The position numbers and the translations under genes were made by a program. The notes below the pieces were generated by a model. It saw only the letters and a list, made by a program, of their open reading frames with translations. It did not search any database and was not told the origin of the DNA. Below are positions 1 through 12,400 of a stretch of 64,000 nt of DNA, piece after piece (the first letter of the stretch is position 1; each line of letters begins with the position of its first letter). Origin of the DNA: Cruorifilaria tuberocauda. Taxonomy: Eukaryota > Nematoda > Chromadorea > Rhabditida > Onchocercidae. The stretch is from positions 124,001 to 188,000 of the forward strand of contig JABVXU010000057.1 in assembly GCA_013365365.1 (NCBI GenBank), given 5' to 3'.

Positions 1-907
1 CGATAAAACTTTATTTATGGAGCTTTAAGTCTAATATAAAAGAATTTTAGCTTCCTTCCTGATATTCTAATTTCCTGTTAATATAAGACCGTTAAACTGT
101 TTAGCACGTTGTGAATCCTCGCTAAATGCATGTATTCAATTGACCTCGCTGGTCGCAATTAATAATAAATATCGTAGTCATGATATTTGATCTGATACAG
201 ATACTTACAAAAAACCTTTATTAATTCCTATTACATAAACAACATTAAGTATAATATACACAAATGTTGTTCACAGAAAAAGTCTTGCAAAAAAAGTAGC
301 CATATAGGACATCTACTGTAAAACATACTGTTGTTTAATTATCTTAAAAAGAAATTGGACCGGCAAATATCTGGTAATTTTTCAAGATAATTTAAAGAAA
401 TAATTGATGCCGAAATGAGATGAAGACATACCTCAATCATCTAATCGAAACCTGAATGACAGCTATATTGAAAGATTTGGTCAAGCATTTAACAATATTT
501 ACTTCAAATACACGCAACAAAATATTGTCACTTTAAATATCAGAGATACTACACACACGACATAATGCAGAAAACAGTAAAACAGTCAGTATGGGAAAGC
601 TCAATCTGACTTTGATTGAAAGAATTCATTCATCTGAATTTGAAAGGAAAAGATTCATTCACCTGAATTTGAAAGAAAAAGATTCATTCACCTGAATCTG
701 TGGAGCAAAGATGCATTCATCTAAATTTGAGGGCACGGACTCAATCATCTGAATCTCAGCATGTTAAATGTACTCGGATTTGAAGAAAAACTGAATTATT
801 ATTAGAATATTTATGCAGTGAAAGTGAAATAAAAAGTGGTATATGATTTGCCGAAAGGTATTTCACACATAATGCGAATGCTCAATTTTCACCGACTGCA
901 TTTAATA
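1..907. other. 3' flank of the DAZ/Boule gene
   Basis: This is AT-rich sequence with no coding exon that I can support. On the minus strand it lies directly downstream of the daz-1 stop codon, so part of it is probably the 3' UTR of that gene. It holds the roughly 30-base tandem repeat listed separately. Nothing else was recognised. Confidence 0.6.
620..759. repeat. Tandem repeat, unit about 30 bp, 4-5 diverged copies
   Basis: A motif reading gattcattcacctgaatttg followed by an A/G-rich spacer recurs about every 30 bases across this stretch. The central copies are nearly identical and the outer ones drift. It lies 150-290 bases past the daz-1 stop on that gene's transcribed side, so it may be transcribed as 3' UTR. 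Confidence 0.75.
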
Positions 908-3504
908 TTATGGGAATTGCTTGTTAGTAGCACTTCCACCACTTCCTCCTTGCTGACATTCCTTACGTTCTGTAAATAATCGTTATCACTATCTTATCAT
1001 TTTCAACATGGCAGGCTACTGAAATACTAAAATAATTGTATTTTGGTAAAAGCTATTCAAAAGCCAAGCAATTTGTACGTTGCTTTTTGAGTTACCTTAC
1101 CTAATTTGCACAACAGCCTACTAAAAAACTGCTTACCGTATTGCTGCAGATTGACTTGGCCAAGTTGATTCGAAAGTGATACGACCGACTTCATCGGACT
1201 ACGTCGAGGAGTACCTGTAGGACGAACCTAAAAAATAATTTTGTCAACTACTTACACAGTGGTTAATCTTCATTCATTCAAACAATCTTCAATATTTCTG
1301 CTGGAATATTGCAAAACTCAAAATTATCTAAAATGGAAATTCGAAAAGTGAACATACTTCTGCTGGGTTTTGCCAACCACCAATCATACTTTCCTCATAG
1401 AAACACGGCTGCGGAGTCTGCGGTGTTATCGGCTGCGGTACCAATTGAATCGGATTTGGTGCTGGAATCGCCATCGCAGCAGTTTGTCCGCTTCCATCAA
1501 TCTATTTGATTCTTCATTTTTTTAAACGGCAAAAGCAAAAACAGTAATATATAAAAGCAGAATTCATTATTTTTGCAAATTAATAATAATCAACTGAAGT
1601 ACGAGTAATGAAGGAAATAATATAATCTCTAAAACAGCAGGATAAATTAAGGAAACAAGTAAAACAAACAGTCTGATATCCGCCAGGAGCGAAGAAATAT
1701 GTTGGTGCAGTCATTTGAGAGTAATGAGTCATATCGTTAGCAGGTGCAGTTGGTGCATAATAAGCAGCCGCTGGTGGAAAAAGGGTTGCTCGCTGTGTTG
1801 CAATTGACGGTGTCATCTAAAATAAGCATATAATTAAATTACAGGATGATCCCGCCCTTCTAAAAGTGCTTGTAAATAATACTAACTGGAGTAAGCGGTT
1901 GAGTAGTGACTTGCGCTATCTGTTGCAAGCTTATGAACGCCTGCTGTTGCTGTGGTGGTTGTCCGGAATTAGGCATGTGGACCGAGCCGTTAATTGCTGG
2001 TGGTTGTCCACCCAAACCATTTGTACGTGGAGAATCGTGTGGAGTTATCGTATTACCGTTATTTGGTACAAGCATCACTGGTGCTGCGCCATTATTTGCA
2101 ACGAGTTGAGCTCTGTTATTCCCAGCATCCTAAAAAAAGTTATTTTCTTATACATTCCTCTCTTAAAAATACTAACCGTAGCAAAATCTCCGCTTACTCT
2201 TCTTTCCCAAGAAAGACACCTACAGTATTTGAAATTGAGTATTGCGCCGGTGCAACAGTAGAAACTGGCGAATAAATGAATGGTTGTACTTGATTCGGTG
2301 GTGGCATCACAACAAATGGCGATTGTGAGATCGCATAAGTAATCCCTCCGAATGCTGATGTAGTAAGTAGTTGTCCGGTTGGAGTCGCAATAGCATATTC
2401 TGTAGGAAAAATTACTTCACGTTAATCTACACTGATTGCTGATCGTGACTTTGTTGACACATGTCCTATCACCCATGAATATCAAGAGAATCATCTCAAT
2501 ATATGTCAGAGGGATATAAAAACGTGAAATAACGTTAACAGTATTTCGAAGTGTATATTCTTTATCAAATGCAGATGATTTCAAGAAAATGTTCTTTTCA
2601 GTGGGAACCATGAATAACAATTCAGACATTTGTTTAAATCATTGCTGAGGTAATCATATCTCTCAGCTCACACTTTTATAACTTCCATTAATAAATATCC
2701 ATCTGTTTGCACTAGCACCAATTCTATAAATTTATGTATAATTTGTGCAAACTAAAATCACCTGGCGTGAAACGCGGACCATGAATAATACGGCGAATAG
2801 CAGGCCCAAGATTTAATCGACGTCCTTTAAATTCAAGCTTTTCCGCTTCCTGGTTCTGCCAAATGTTAATTGTAAAGTCATTTAAAATTCTCGAATTTGA
2901 AAATCACTGTTCGTAGGACTATGTCATGATTTATGCCAAAATATCTTACCGCGCTAATTTGCATGACAGTTTTTGCTTCATCTTCTGTATCAAAAGTTAT
3001 GAAACCATATCCTTTGGATGTTCCCTCACTGCTACGAATTACTTTTGCTTCCCGAACATGACCAAATTTTTCAAAAAATAAACGCAAATCAAGTTCCGTA
3101 GTCTACAAATCGTTCAGCTTGATGTAAGGTAAACACAAGAGTTGAATAAGTCAGTGATTAGGTCGATGAGTGAATAAGTTACGTGAGAGACTATTGGGCC
3201 AACGTGGAATAAATGAGCAATTTGCAGAGACAAAAACCATGTATGGACAAAGGGAGAAACATTTTTTTTAATTATTGAAAAAGAATGAAACTCAAGATAT
3301 AGCAAAACTTGCAGTAGCTGGAAATCCACCAACAAAAATCCGATGTGGTATCATCTCGAATGCACGGGAATCAGTTGCAGCAGAAATCGGAAATGGTGTA
3401 GTCGTTGCTGGATAAATTGCTGCACTGGCCGGATATGTCATCTGATATGGATTACCGGTTGTATCGTAAGCTAGTGCAGCGGCAAAAGTTGGACTCATCA
3501 TCAT
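908..3504 (-). CDS. daz-1: DAZ/Boule-family RNA-binding protein
   Basis: The spliced minus-strand reading starts MMMSPTFAAALAYDTTG (ATG at 3504) and contains one RRM. RNP2 reads RIFVGGFP and RNP1 reads KGYGFITF. After the RRM comes the DAZ-type extension with EAEKLEFKGRRLNLGPAIRR at about 2770-2860. The rest is a Q/P/A-rich low-complexity tail over several exons, ending GGSATNKQFP-stop at 908. DAZ/Boule proteins are cytoplasmic translational regulators of germ-cell meiosis; C. elegans DAZ-1 is needed for oogenesis. The start ATG lies one base after a CTTTCAG acceptor, suggesting either trans-splicing or an unseen 5' exon. The first intron inside the RRM must use a GC donor to keep frame. Family assignment is firm; the exact joins in the tail are approximate. 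Confidence 0.9.
3103..3312 (-). other. GC-AG intron inside the daz-1 RRM
   Basis: The exon ends GGFPAT at 3313 and is followed by GCAAGT, the usual form of a rare GC donor. The next exon starts at 3102 with TTELDLRLFFEKFG after a TTTGTAG acceptor. Joining there gives the conserved DAZ-family reading. Using the nearby GT (GTTTTG) instead shifts frame and meets a stop within a few codons. Confidence 0.75.
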
Positions 3505-4051
3505 CCTGAAAGATTTACAAAAACTAGAATTATCAAAGTATCATCAGTTTAGGAAAAATGAACCACAATCTTTTCTTAACGCTTAAAGTGAAAACACACA
3601 GAAAGTTGATAGATAAAGAGAAAGTTCATCATCTTGAAACTATCGCTTTTATGAAGGAAATAACATCATCCCATCCCGTAATCAGAAGTTATCCCTTTAA
3701 GTAAGACTACTCGTCATTCACTAGAAACTACACTTCTTAGACGTATCCCTAAAATAATTCTAATAGTGATACAATTTTTACTATTACTCTCTAATCCAAA
3801 CTAATTTAGCTACTAAATGAACCTTTAATGAGTAGTAGCATGACTCGTCTCCTAATCTCATACTATGATTCCTTCTCAATCTCATCTAACTTTCATAACA
3901 TTTTCAATTCCTACAAATTTACTCTTTTCTGAATAAGTAGAATGGATAGATTAAGTAAGAAGAAATAGACAAGTTAAACCAATGACTAATAAATCAATCA
4001 ATAAGCGAAGAGAAAGAAAAATCAGACTATATCCTTCCACCGTAATTAACA

Positions 4052-4108
4052 CATACACACACACACACACACATATGCATACACATACACAGACAGACAC
4101 AGACACAC
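4052..4108. repeat. CA/CACAGA microsatellite
   Basis: An ACACAC run of about 20 bases grades into imperfect CATACACA and CAGACACAGAC units. It is a simple repeat in intergenic DNA. Confidence 0.85.
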
Positions 4109-4218
4109 CACCAAGCAGTAAGTTTTGGTGAAGAAATGAGATAGATTCCCGCCCTACGCTCTTTTATGCAACACTTACAACTTATTTCTCCGCCCCTTTT
4201 TAGGGATAACTGATTGGC

Positions 4219-4495
4219 TCTTTCACGTAACTATTGCTTTACTGCTATTATGCAAACTTCAAGTTATTATTATCAAACAGTAACTAAAATCACTTTACTA
4301 CTGATAAGTAATATCAGATTATTACTATTAAACAATAACTAAAAATGATATGTTGCAATCACTTTACTACTGATAAGTAATATCAGATTATTACTATTAA
4401 ACAATAACTAAAAATGATATGTTACAATCACTTTACTACTGATAAGTAATAACAAACTATTACTATCAAATAATACTAAAAGTAATATATTAAAA
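4219..4495. repeat. 69-bp tandem repeat, about 3-4 copies
   Basis: Copies start near 4288, 4357 and 4426, each opening with aatcactttactactgata. The first two are almost identical; the third diverges in its second half. A more degraded copy may precede them at 4219-4287. The unit is rich in TTACTA/TGATAA motifs. No terminal inverted repeats or coding sequence were seen. Confidence 0.85.
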
Positions 4496-4984
4496 CTCCT
4501 TTCAGTGATAACAGATCGGTTCTTCTGATAACAATCACTTTATTAATGAACAAAATGGCATTTTAAATTTAAACAATGAAAATACTAAACAATTAATTAA
4601 GAAATTCTCTGTCCCAATTAAAGTGGAAAAGTAAGCAAGCAAAAAATAGAAAAAAAAAGCCAAAAGAATTATAATAAAAATGAGGTGTAAATTCGTAAAC
4701 CTAACCTACAAATTAATCACATTAAAAAAAAAACGCTAGTTTTAAAAGATACAACATTATACCTCTCTAGCTAATTACATTAATGATTTCTCTTCCTTCG
4801 AATATTAGCAATGTTATTTGAAGAATGATTACAATTCTCAAGTTCAAAATTCATTCTTTCATGTTTCAACTATCTCTTTCTAATATTCATTTTCTACTTT
4901 CTTTACTTCGATCTCACTTTCTTCTGAATAATAAAAAAAAACCACTCTCAACCTTTCTTAACTACACCTTATTTATTATCTTTC

Positions 4985-5400
4985 AGTACTATTTATCAAT
5001 TCTTATTGATAGCTGACCAATTTCCAAAAAAAAAAAATTAATTAACCAAACTTATGATAAGTGAATCGGATAAAAAAATGAACTATGATAAGATTAGAGG
5101 GAGTAGATGATAACATAAGACGTTACCTTAATGACAAGATGAGAAGAGGAATAACTGAACACAACCACACTAACCAAATAGTCTTCTGAACAATGAAACC
5201 TATTTTCAATCTAATGCTTATTTATCGATCCTTACTGATAGTTATCCTAATTGCGAAAAAATCCATCAAACTTACAATATGTAAATTAGGTAAATGATGC
5301 ATAATGAAACCTACTTTGAACCCAATGCTTATCAATCCTTATTGATAATTTCAGAAAAATTAATCAATATGTAAATTAGGTAAGTTATCGCTAGGTGATA
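4985..5400. repeat. Diverged tandem repeat, unit about 111 bp
   Basis: Two clear copies start at about 5192 and 5303 with AATGAAACCTA. Both continue through an ATGCTTAT...ATCCTTA.TGATA block and ATATGTAAATTAGGTAA. A third, older copy of the central block is visible near 4985-5070. Confidence 0.7.
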
Positions 5401-5659
5401 AGTATAGTATGAATGGATGATAATGTAAGAGAAGAGAAGAGGAGAAGAGAAGGAACTGAACACAACCACACTCATCGAAGTATGCAAAAATGAATGACCA
5501 CCAATGCGTACGTGCAAATTATGAAGAAATTTGAAAGAAGAAAATGAAAGTGAAGGGATTAAATGACTACAAGTTACCGTACGTTTACGAATTGCCCACC
5601 CCTTCCTCCTATCCCTCCTACAGTATCCTTCTCCTACCCTCCCTCCCCGTACGGAAGAA

Positions 5660-5695
5660 GTGATTGTGACGTGACGTGACGTAACGCAACCACCA
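5660..5695. promoter_or_regulatory. Clustered TGACG/ACGT repeats
   Basis: The sequence gtgacgtgacgtgacgtaac is a five-base-periodic run of TGACG half-sites, the core of CRE/bZIP binding sites. It sits in the GC-rich patch upstream of daz-1. Regulatory use is inference. Confidence 0.35.
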
Positions 5696-6686
5696 CACTT
5701 CATCCCATTTTAACTTACTAATGAATAAAGATTTTGGCTAGAGATATTCACGTCTACACGAACTGTATGATAGAGGTGAGAAATAAAGATAGAGAAAAGA
5801 TAATTGGAAAAGATATATGAGAAAGGTTTGTTGTACCCACGTTTTCAAATACTACGTCATTTTATTGATCTATGAGATAGATGGCTGGCCCCGAAGTATC
5901 AAATCCTCCATCGATCGATTCACTTTCCTTTCCTAGAGAAGAGAGAGTAGATGAAGAGATATATAGTATTTAAGAAGTAAGGTGGAGGAGTGGGATGAGA
6001 GGAAATGACTGAGAAAGATGAGAAGCTGGTAAACGCGGGAAATTCTATTATGAAAGGATTGCTTTGGTGGTTTTAAGCTTAAAGATGTTAGCCTAGAAGT
6101 GTTAGCAATCTCTTTGAACCATTTTAATAACGTATTTTTCTACGAAAAATTCTCCTCTCTAACATCTATTTTTCTTACTTTTACTTATACTTTCATTTTT
6201 TTGATTACTTTTACTTTTACTTCACTTTTTTGATTACTTATACTTTTTTGGGATTGCTGATTTGTGAATGAAATTATGAGAAATCGTTTATAGTTTGGGA
6301 AAGAAAAATTAATTTCGAAATTTTAATTAGCAATAAGATCTGAATGGTTAGATTGAGCTATTATTGATTTTCCGATTTAGACATGTTACGTCTAGCGGAT
6401 AACTGAAAAAATTTACTAGCATTTACTTATCGGATATACTTAGTAGATAAATATTGTATAGCATTTTGTCATATGTATACCAATTTCTGCATGTTTGTAC
6501 ATATGCAATCAATTTACGTGATGTTACGTAAACCGGATGTTAAGCTACATAGTGGAGATTTGATAAGGTAAGTTAAACTTGCAGTTATGAAAATTTCTGT
6601 CATCACGCATTGCTAGAGAAAATTTTTTTTGTTATGAACAGAAGTAATTCTTTTTAAGAGTAATCGATCTCATCAATTAATTAATA

Positions 6687-8974
6687 ATGTGTGCAACGGC
6701 AAACTCAACTCATTCCACGATAACAACAGTGGCAAAAAGTGTCTACGATGATTTCTCAACTTTAACACCACTTCGATCAGCTCGAGTGATTGTTGAAGGT
6801 AAAAAAGTTTGCAATCCTAATATCATGAGAAGAGATATGACAGTTCTCTGCTTAAAAATTATCATACTCAGTTACTTGCAAAAAGAATTTTTGCCTTATC
6901 AAACTTTCATTAGTTATCCAGTAGAACAAATCCGTATCCTTTTTTCACCTGAAAGTTTGAATATTGTTGAAGGAAGTTCTAGATACGTATTTATCACGTT
7001 GTGAAAAAGGAAGTATCATGAAATTGGTAGGGCAAAATTGATATTATTGGTGAGAGACACGAACAAATCAGAGATCTCAATGTTTTGGTTTTTAGGTCAC
7101 ACAGTATATGTGAATCCTGGTTGGCTTGCTGAATTTTCAAATTTTTTCTCCGAGACATTTTTTGGTAAAAATGCAGGCGAAGATTTAACTTTCGGCACTG
7201 AAGTTAGCCATGAGCATTTCATCGAGTTACTGAGAGTTCTGTGCTATTGTCCTACTCGCAAGCCTATAACAAGTTACTTTTTGTTTTCTTTTCATTTTAA
7301 AAATTTTAAGATAACAGAAATGAAAGGAAAAGGATTACATTTGAATGATTTGGGTTTTGCTAATATATGTTAAATGTTAGATTTTAGTAAACCTTATATT
7401 TGGGACAAGCTCTGATTCGTTACTGATAAGTATGTTATGATATATCGAACAAATGTGTGCATGGAATGACATATGTTGGAAGGGCTCAAAAGAATAGTAC
7501 CGCATATATCGTCGAGAGTGCAATGGTAGTAGTGGTAGTGTAATTCACAATAATGCAAACTATTTTATGCATGAGTAGCAGTAGTAATAGTTTGAAGGTA
7601 TTTCATTTTGTATTTTTTCATTGACTTGCGTCAGAATTGGCTTTTAGGCTACAACTGGGATAATAAGTCAGCTATATCATTTGTGAATATCTGATAAAAG
7701 ATGAAGTACTTACCTGCTTTCCCATGATTTCCGATGATGCTACATCTAACTTCAAGTGTAGCTGTTTCGCTGATAAAAAAATTGCTTGATACTAGTTTTG
7801 TAATTATTTTTAAGACAGTAAGTAGGTGAGATATAGTGTAGCCGAAGTTATAGGGAAATAGAGGTACTTTCTGGACTTGATGAAAAGATTATATACATTT
7901 CAAATGGAGATGATTAATCCTAGTCAATGCACTAATTGGACTTTTTCTGTTTTTAACTCACTGCAAAAGAAAATGGGTGTTGTTATGATCCATTAAACAG
8001 GCATCATTGGACATTTTCGTGCAACAACATCTTTTTGATAGATTGATTTTGATAAATTGCAGTTTCTAACGTCATCGTTGTTTTAAAAATGGCCCATTAT
8101 TTTGGAATGAAATCTTTGATTGAGGAATGTGAAGATATCATCGTTAAACAGGTAAACTGGAGATGGAGATACTGGAAAATTTTATCGCATATAGTAAAAT
8201 TTCAAGACTGCATTTGATCAGTAGTATTGTAGTTTAAGATGATTCAAGCTTGATTCTATTTCAGTATAGTTTTCCTCGTGAAATATAATGATCACAAGAG
8301 CGGGAAACATTAATATTTGAAGCCTGTATAAGTTGGATAGTTACTTCGAATAAATAAGTCGAAAAAAATTTTTCGGCTATTTAATCACCAGTAAAACCCT
8401 TCTTTTGTTATTTTATCTTAACATTTGTTTTCATATCCAAACATAATTTGAGGAATTCCTTAGATATGTAAACATCTTGCTTATTCGCTGCAGGCAAATA
8501 CCTTGGATAGAGTGAAACTGTTCCAAATTGCATGTGCCGTTGCCGAACATGATCGCTATTCTCCTACCATGACATTACTTATCGACAAACTTTCCGCTAT
8601 GAAACGAGAAGAACTGTCAAAGCTGCGTTTCTCGCAGGTGAGTACCGTACTTAAAAGCTATACATTCCTGATTTGTCTTAAGTACGTTAGGTTCTTAAGC
8701 TTTAATATATTTTGTATAGTTAATTGTTTATTAATAAGTTCTGGAGTCTTATATGTATATGTGACAAATTTAAAAAGTGATTTAGATCTCAACGTGTTTG
8801 CTAACTTTAAAATGTTGATTCGCATCATACGATAGATGTAGAGAGGATGAACGTTGCTTTTGAAGTGACTGCTTATTATACTGACAGGTGCCAGGTGATG
8901 TTGTAGCTGATGTGTTTGCCGCAAAAATGAAACGACGCGAGATGAAGCGAAAGAAGTGGTGCTGCTTATTTTAA
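6687..8974 (+). CDS. Small BTB/POZ-domain protein with CaaX-like C terminus
   Basis: Five exons (6687-6798, 7096-7272, 8063-8151, 8494-8637, 8888-8974) join cleanly into 202 residues. Residues about 25-130 form a BTB/POZ fold, with HTVYVNPGWLAEFSNFF, then FIELLRVLCYCPTRKPIT, then VLKMAHYFGMKSLIEECED. A helical BACK-like segment follows (LDRVKLFQIACAVAEHDRYS). The C terminus reads KMKRREMKRKKWCCLF, a polybasic stretch before a Cys-aliphatic-type last four residues, which resembles a prenylation signal. BTB domains dimerise and often recruit Cullin-3 or repressors; no Kelch, MATH or zinc-finger partner is present. It resembles nematode-expanded BTB proteins, but I cannot name an orthologue. Confidence 0.85.
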
Positions 8975-9458
8975 ATCACCGTGGCCTCCACCATGAATTT
9001 AATTTTAATTATCTTTATACGGTTTATCCCTAAATTTTTACTTTGCGTTATTAATTTTTTTGATGGATTTTTATTGTAAGTCAAGTGAACATCGTTGAAG
9101 GATTGAGAAATAAATACGGCTAATACAAAGTTAAAATAATTCCAATTATCACAGAAATCAATAAAAACCTAGACAAAGAATAAACTAGAGATCAAGACGC
9201 ATCTTTGATCTGGGCAGAAATTGACTGTTGGAAACAATATGAGACAACATCTGTTTAATTTTGATATTATATAAAAAATAAACTTGCAGGGAAGTTTTGC
9301 TTATTAAATGCTCTGTAGTTTTATATCAGTTAGCATTTTGAAAGAACACTTCGATCGTTTTTACATAATAACCGGGAATCACATACAAAATTAACAGTCT
9401 ATTGGGAGTTCAATCACTCAAAACATTAATTTACAAACATGAGAGCAAGAAGAATTCG
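8975..9458. other. Convergent intergenic region, BTB / abcf-3
   Basis: The 3' ends of two convergent genes face each other here. An AATAAA at 9109-9114 suits the plus-strand BTB transcript. No gene was seen. Confidence 0.6.
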
Positions 9459-12400
9459 TTAGAGGGCGAGCTGCGTCATGACATGTCTTTTATATTCTTC
9501 TAGGCCTCCTTCTAATGTCATCACACAACGATCTTTAACTACCCACAGTTCCTTGCAAACCATATCAATGAGTTTTTCGTCATGAGAAACGACCAATACT
9601 CCTCCCTGCAAATTGGCAATATAAACACTAACGTACAGTAAATGTTAATATGTGAGTAAACCTGTGCAAGTTATGCAAGTTAAACTTATAGAAATTAAAT
9701 ATCACACCAATAGCATAAATATGAGCAATTTAACTGAGTGAAGTATTCACCTTAAAGGAGTTTAGCGCTCTACCTAATGCTTCGACCGTTTCTACGTCCA
9801 GATGATTTGTAGGTTCATCCATAATCAAATAATTAGGACTGCAAGTAGAAATTAGTAAACAAAACAATAAAATGAAATGACAAAGTTCCCCAATCAGTCA
9901 GTCGAAAGTGCTATAAGAAGCAGGGCGAGAAAGTAACGTGTTACTGCGAAATGTTTACAACCCTGCAAAACTTGAGCAAAATATACTTCGACATGGCAAT
10001 GCTCGCAAATGCGAGACGAGATTTTTGTCCTCCAGAAAGAGTTACGACCGACTGCAGTGCTAGATCACCAGAAAGTCCAAATCGACCAAGGGCGGCTCGG
10101 TATTCCTCATGACTTTTACCTATAAAGGAGGTAAAATTGTGTTTTGAATTAAGAAAATTGCAGCTACTGAAATAAAAGTGTTTAAAGAAGTTTTAACGAC
10201 AATACCAGGAAATCTCTTCTCCAATACTTCTATACCAGATATGTCCATGTCAAGCTGGTCAATATGATGTTGTGAAAAATATCCTATTTTCAAACGACGA
10301 TTAGTATTACGAAAACCACTTGTTGGTGATAGGTCTCCAAGGAGCAATTTTAGCAGTGTCGTTTTACCAGCTCCATTCTCTCCAACCTGTAATTCTGATT
10401 TTCCCAATATCTTTATACATAATCTGAATCAATATCTATATGTCTTCCTCCCACTTGAGTCGGGATTTTCGACTAATACAGAAACTATTTGCCGAAAGTA
10501 ACAAACGTACGATGCAAACGCGTGAATCCGCATATGAACCAATTTGTAGCTTGGTAAAAATATACGGTGAAACTGGCGTATATCTAAAACGTAAATTAAT
10601 GAAACGTATCAACGATTAAATATGCACACTTTGTTCTCTATTTTGGGTGAAGAAATGCGAGAAATTCAAAGAAGAAATAGAGATGAACAATTAAAGATGT
10701 GAAAGATCTGGAAATGACTTATCTCGTAGTTTCAAGAACATCTTATTTAGATTCAATCAATCATTCAAAACAATACCTGAAAGAAACATTGTCTAATTGC
10801 AGTACCAAATTATTTAGTACTTCGCAGTCGGGAAAGCTTAACTTCACTTCACCTTCTAAGATAACAGGTTTAAGTATTGGTCTGAAAAAATATATAAGCA
10901 AAATTCGTCATCAGAAGTGGGACCACTTATTGCAGCACTGATAGTTCCTAACCACTCGTTTCCATATGCGATTTTAAATCATAAAAAATTATGTTTGCTG
11001 ATTTGCAAGGTTTCAGTGCAGCAGTTAAGAGAAAGCATTACAATTTTTCAAGCATTTTGATACGACTTTGCACCATCGATGCTCGTTTAGCATTGTACCG
11101 AAATTTGTCAATGAATTCTTGCGTATGTTGACGAAATTGCTGCTGCGCCTCGTACTCTCTGAAAACTAAAATCATGAACTTGATCCGAAAAAATAGAAAA
11201 CAAAAAACTTTAAACTCGCTAATTACAACTGCTTGTCTTAATCAAATAATGAAAAGAAAAATGATACCAAGAAAGTAACAAACCTTTCTTGCTGCGTTAG
11301 CTTTTCCTTCATTGTTTTCTCAAAAATCGAATAATTACCTTTGTATTGATCTAGCCTCTTTGAATGCAAGTGTATGATATCCGTGCAAACATTGTTTAAA
11401 AAACTACGATCATGAGAAACTATCACAATCGTAGAGGCCCATTCCTAGAAATTATTATTGTGGACCAATGAAAAAAAAAACACGAAAAAATTTACGTCAG
11501 AATTCGAAAAATCTGAATACCTGAAGATGATTTTCTAACCAAATTATTGCTCTCATATCCAACATGTTTGTTGGTTCATCCAACAAAAGCAAATCAGGCC
11601 TGCAGAAATAATAGATGATTTTTTTCTCTGGACAAGAAAATTTTAAAGTTAAAATAAGTAGTATAATATACCTCATAAACAGCGCCCTTGCCAACGCTAA
11701 CCTCATCCGCCAACCACCCGAAAATTCTCTGAAAATTGTTATTTGTAGAAAAAAACTTGCATTCGCAACAAGCGGGTAAAGAAAAACAGTTTTTAGTAAA
11801 ATTTTTAAACAGGGACGCTGAAAATAATCCACGAAAAAATTAAGAACAACAACTACTTCGTAGGTTGTTTCTGTTCTTCCGGTGTAAAACCAAGTCCAAA
11901 AAGTATTGAAGCAGCACGTGCAGGCGCTTTGTCCATCTGGGCTTCTTCCATTTCTGTATAAATTTTCCCTAATTCAGCACTATATTTCTCTTTATCTTCA
12001 TCGCTAGTAGATCTAAAACAAGAAACCAATTTTAAATTCCTAGGACATTTAACAGTTTTCCAAGCCTATTCTTGGACTGTCAGCATGAAAAGTGATTAGT
12101 CCAAATTCGTCGAAAAGTTCTGTTTATTACTCATTTTCTTATAATGAATCGATATAATGCTACAGAAACTTACTCCTTCAGAAGTTTCTGTAATTTTTCT
12201 TCGCGACACAACAATGCCACTCTTCGAACATCGCTTTGTAACACAGACTGTCTTACTTCTGTATCATCGCCTTCCACCTCCTGTTCAACACTTAACATGG
12301 TGATATTAGAGGGAATCTTCAGCTGTTTCCTGAAACAAAGATACAAATACTACATCATGTTAGATGCGCAATTTATATTAATCAGGTTAAAATGTAAGCA

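Larger units (their letters stand above)
3506..6686. other. Intergenic region between divergent daz-1 and BTB genes
   Basis: About 3.2 kb lies between two genes reading outward, so it must hold both promoters. I see a CA-rich microsatellite near 4052-4108, the 69-bp and about 111-bp tandem repeats listed separately, and a more GC-rich patch at about 5580-5710 with ACGT-core repeats. A 123-codon open frame on the minus strand (5332-5703) crosses the repeats and looks accidental. No conserved gene was recognised. Confidence 0.6.

Noticed and set aside
5332..5703. 123-codon minus-strand frame upstream of daz-1
   Set aside because: It runs through the tandem repeats, has low-complexity Ser/Phe-rich translation and no family resemblance.
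10699..10941. Plus-strand frame inside the large abcf-3 intron
   Set aside because: It has no family resemblance and no splice or neighbour support.
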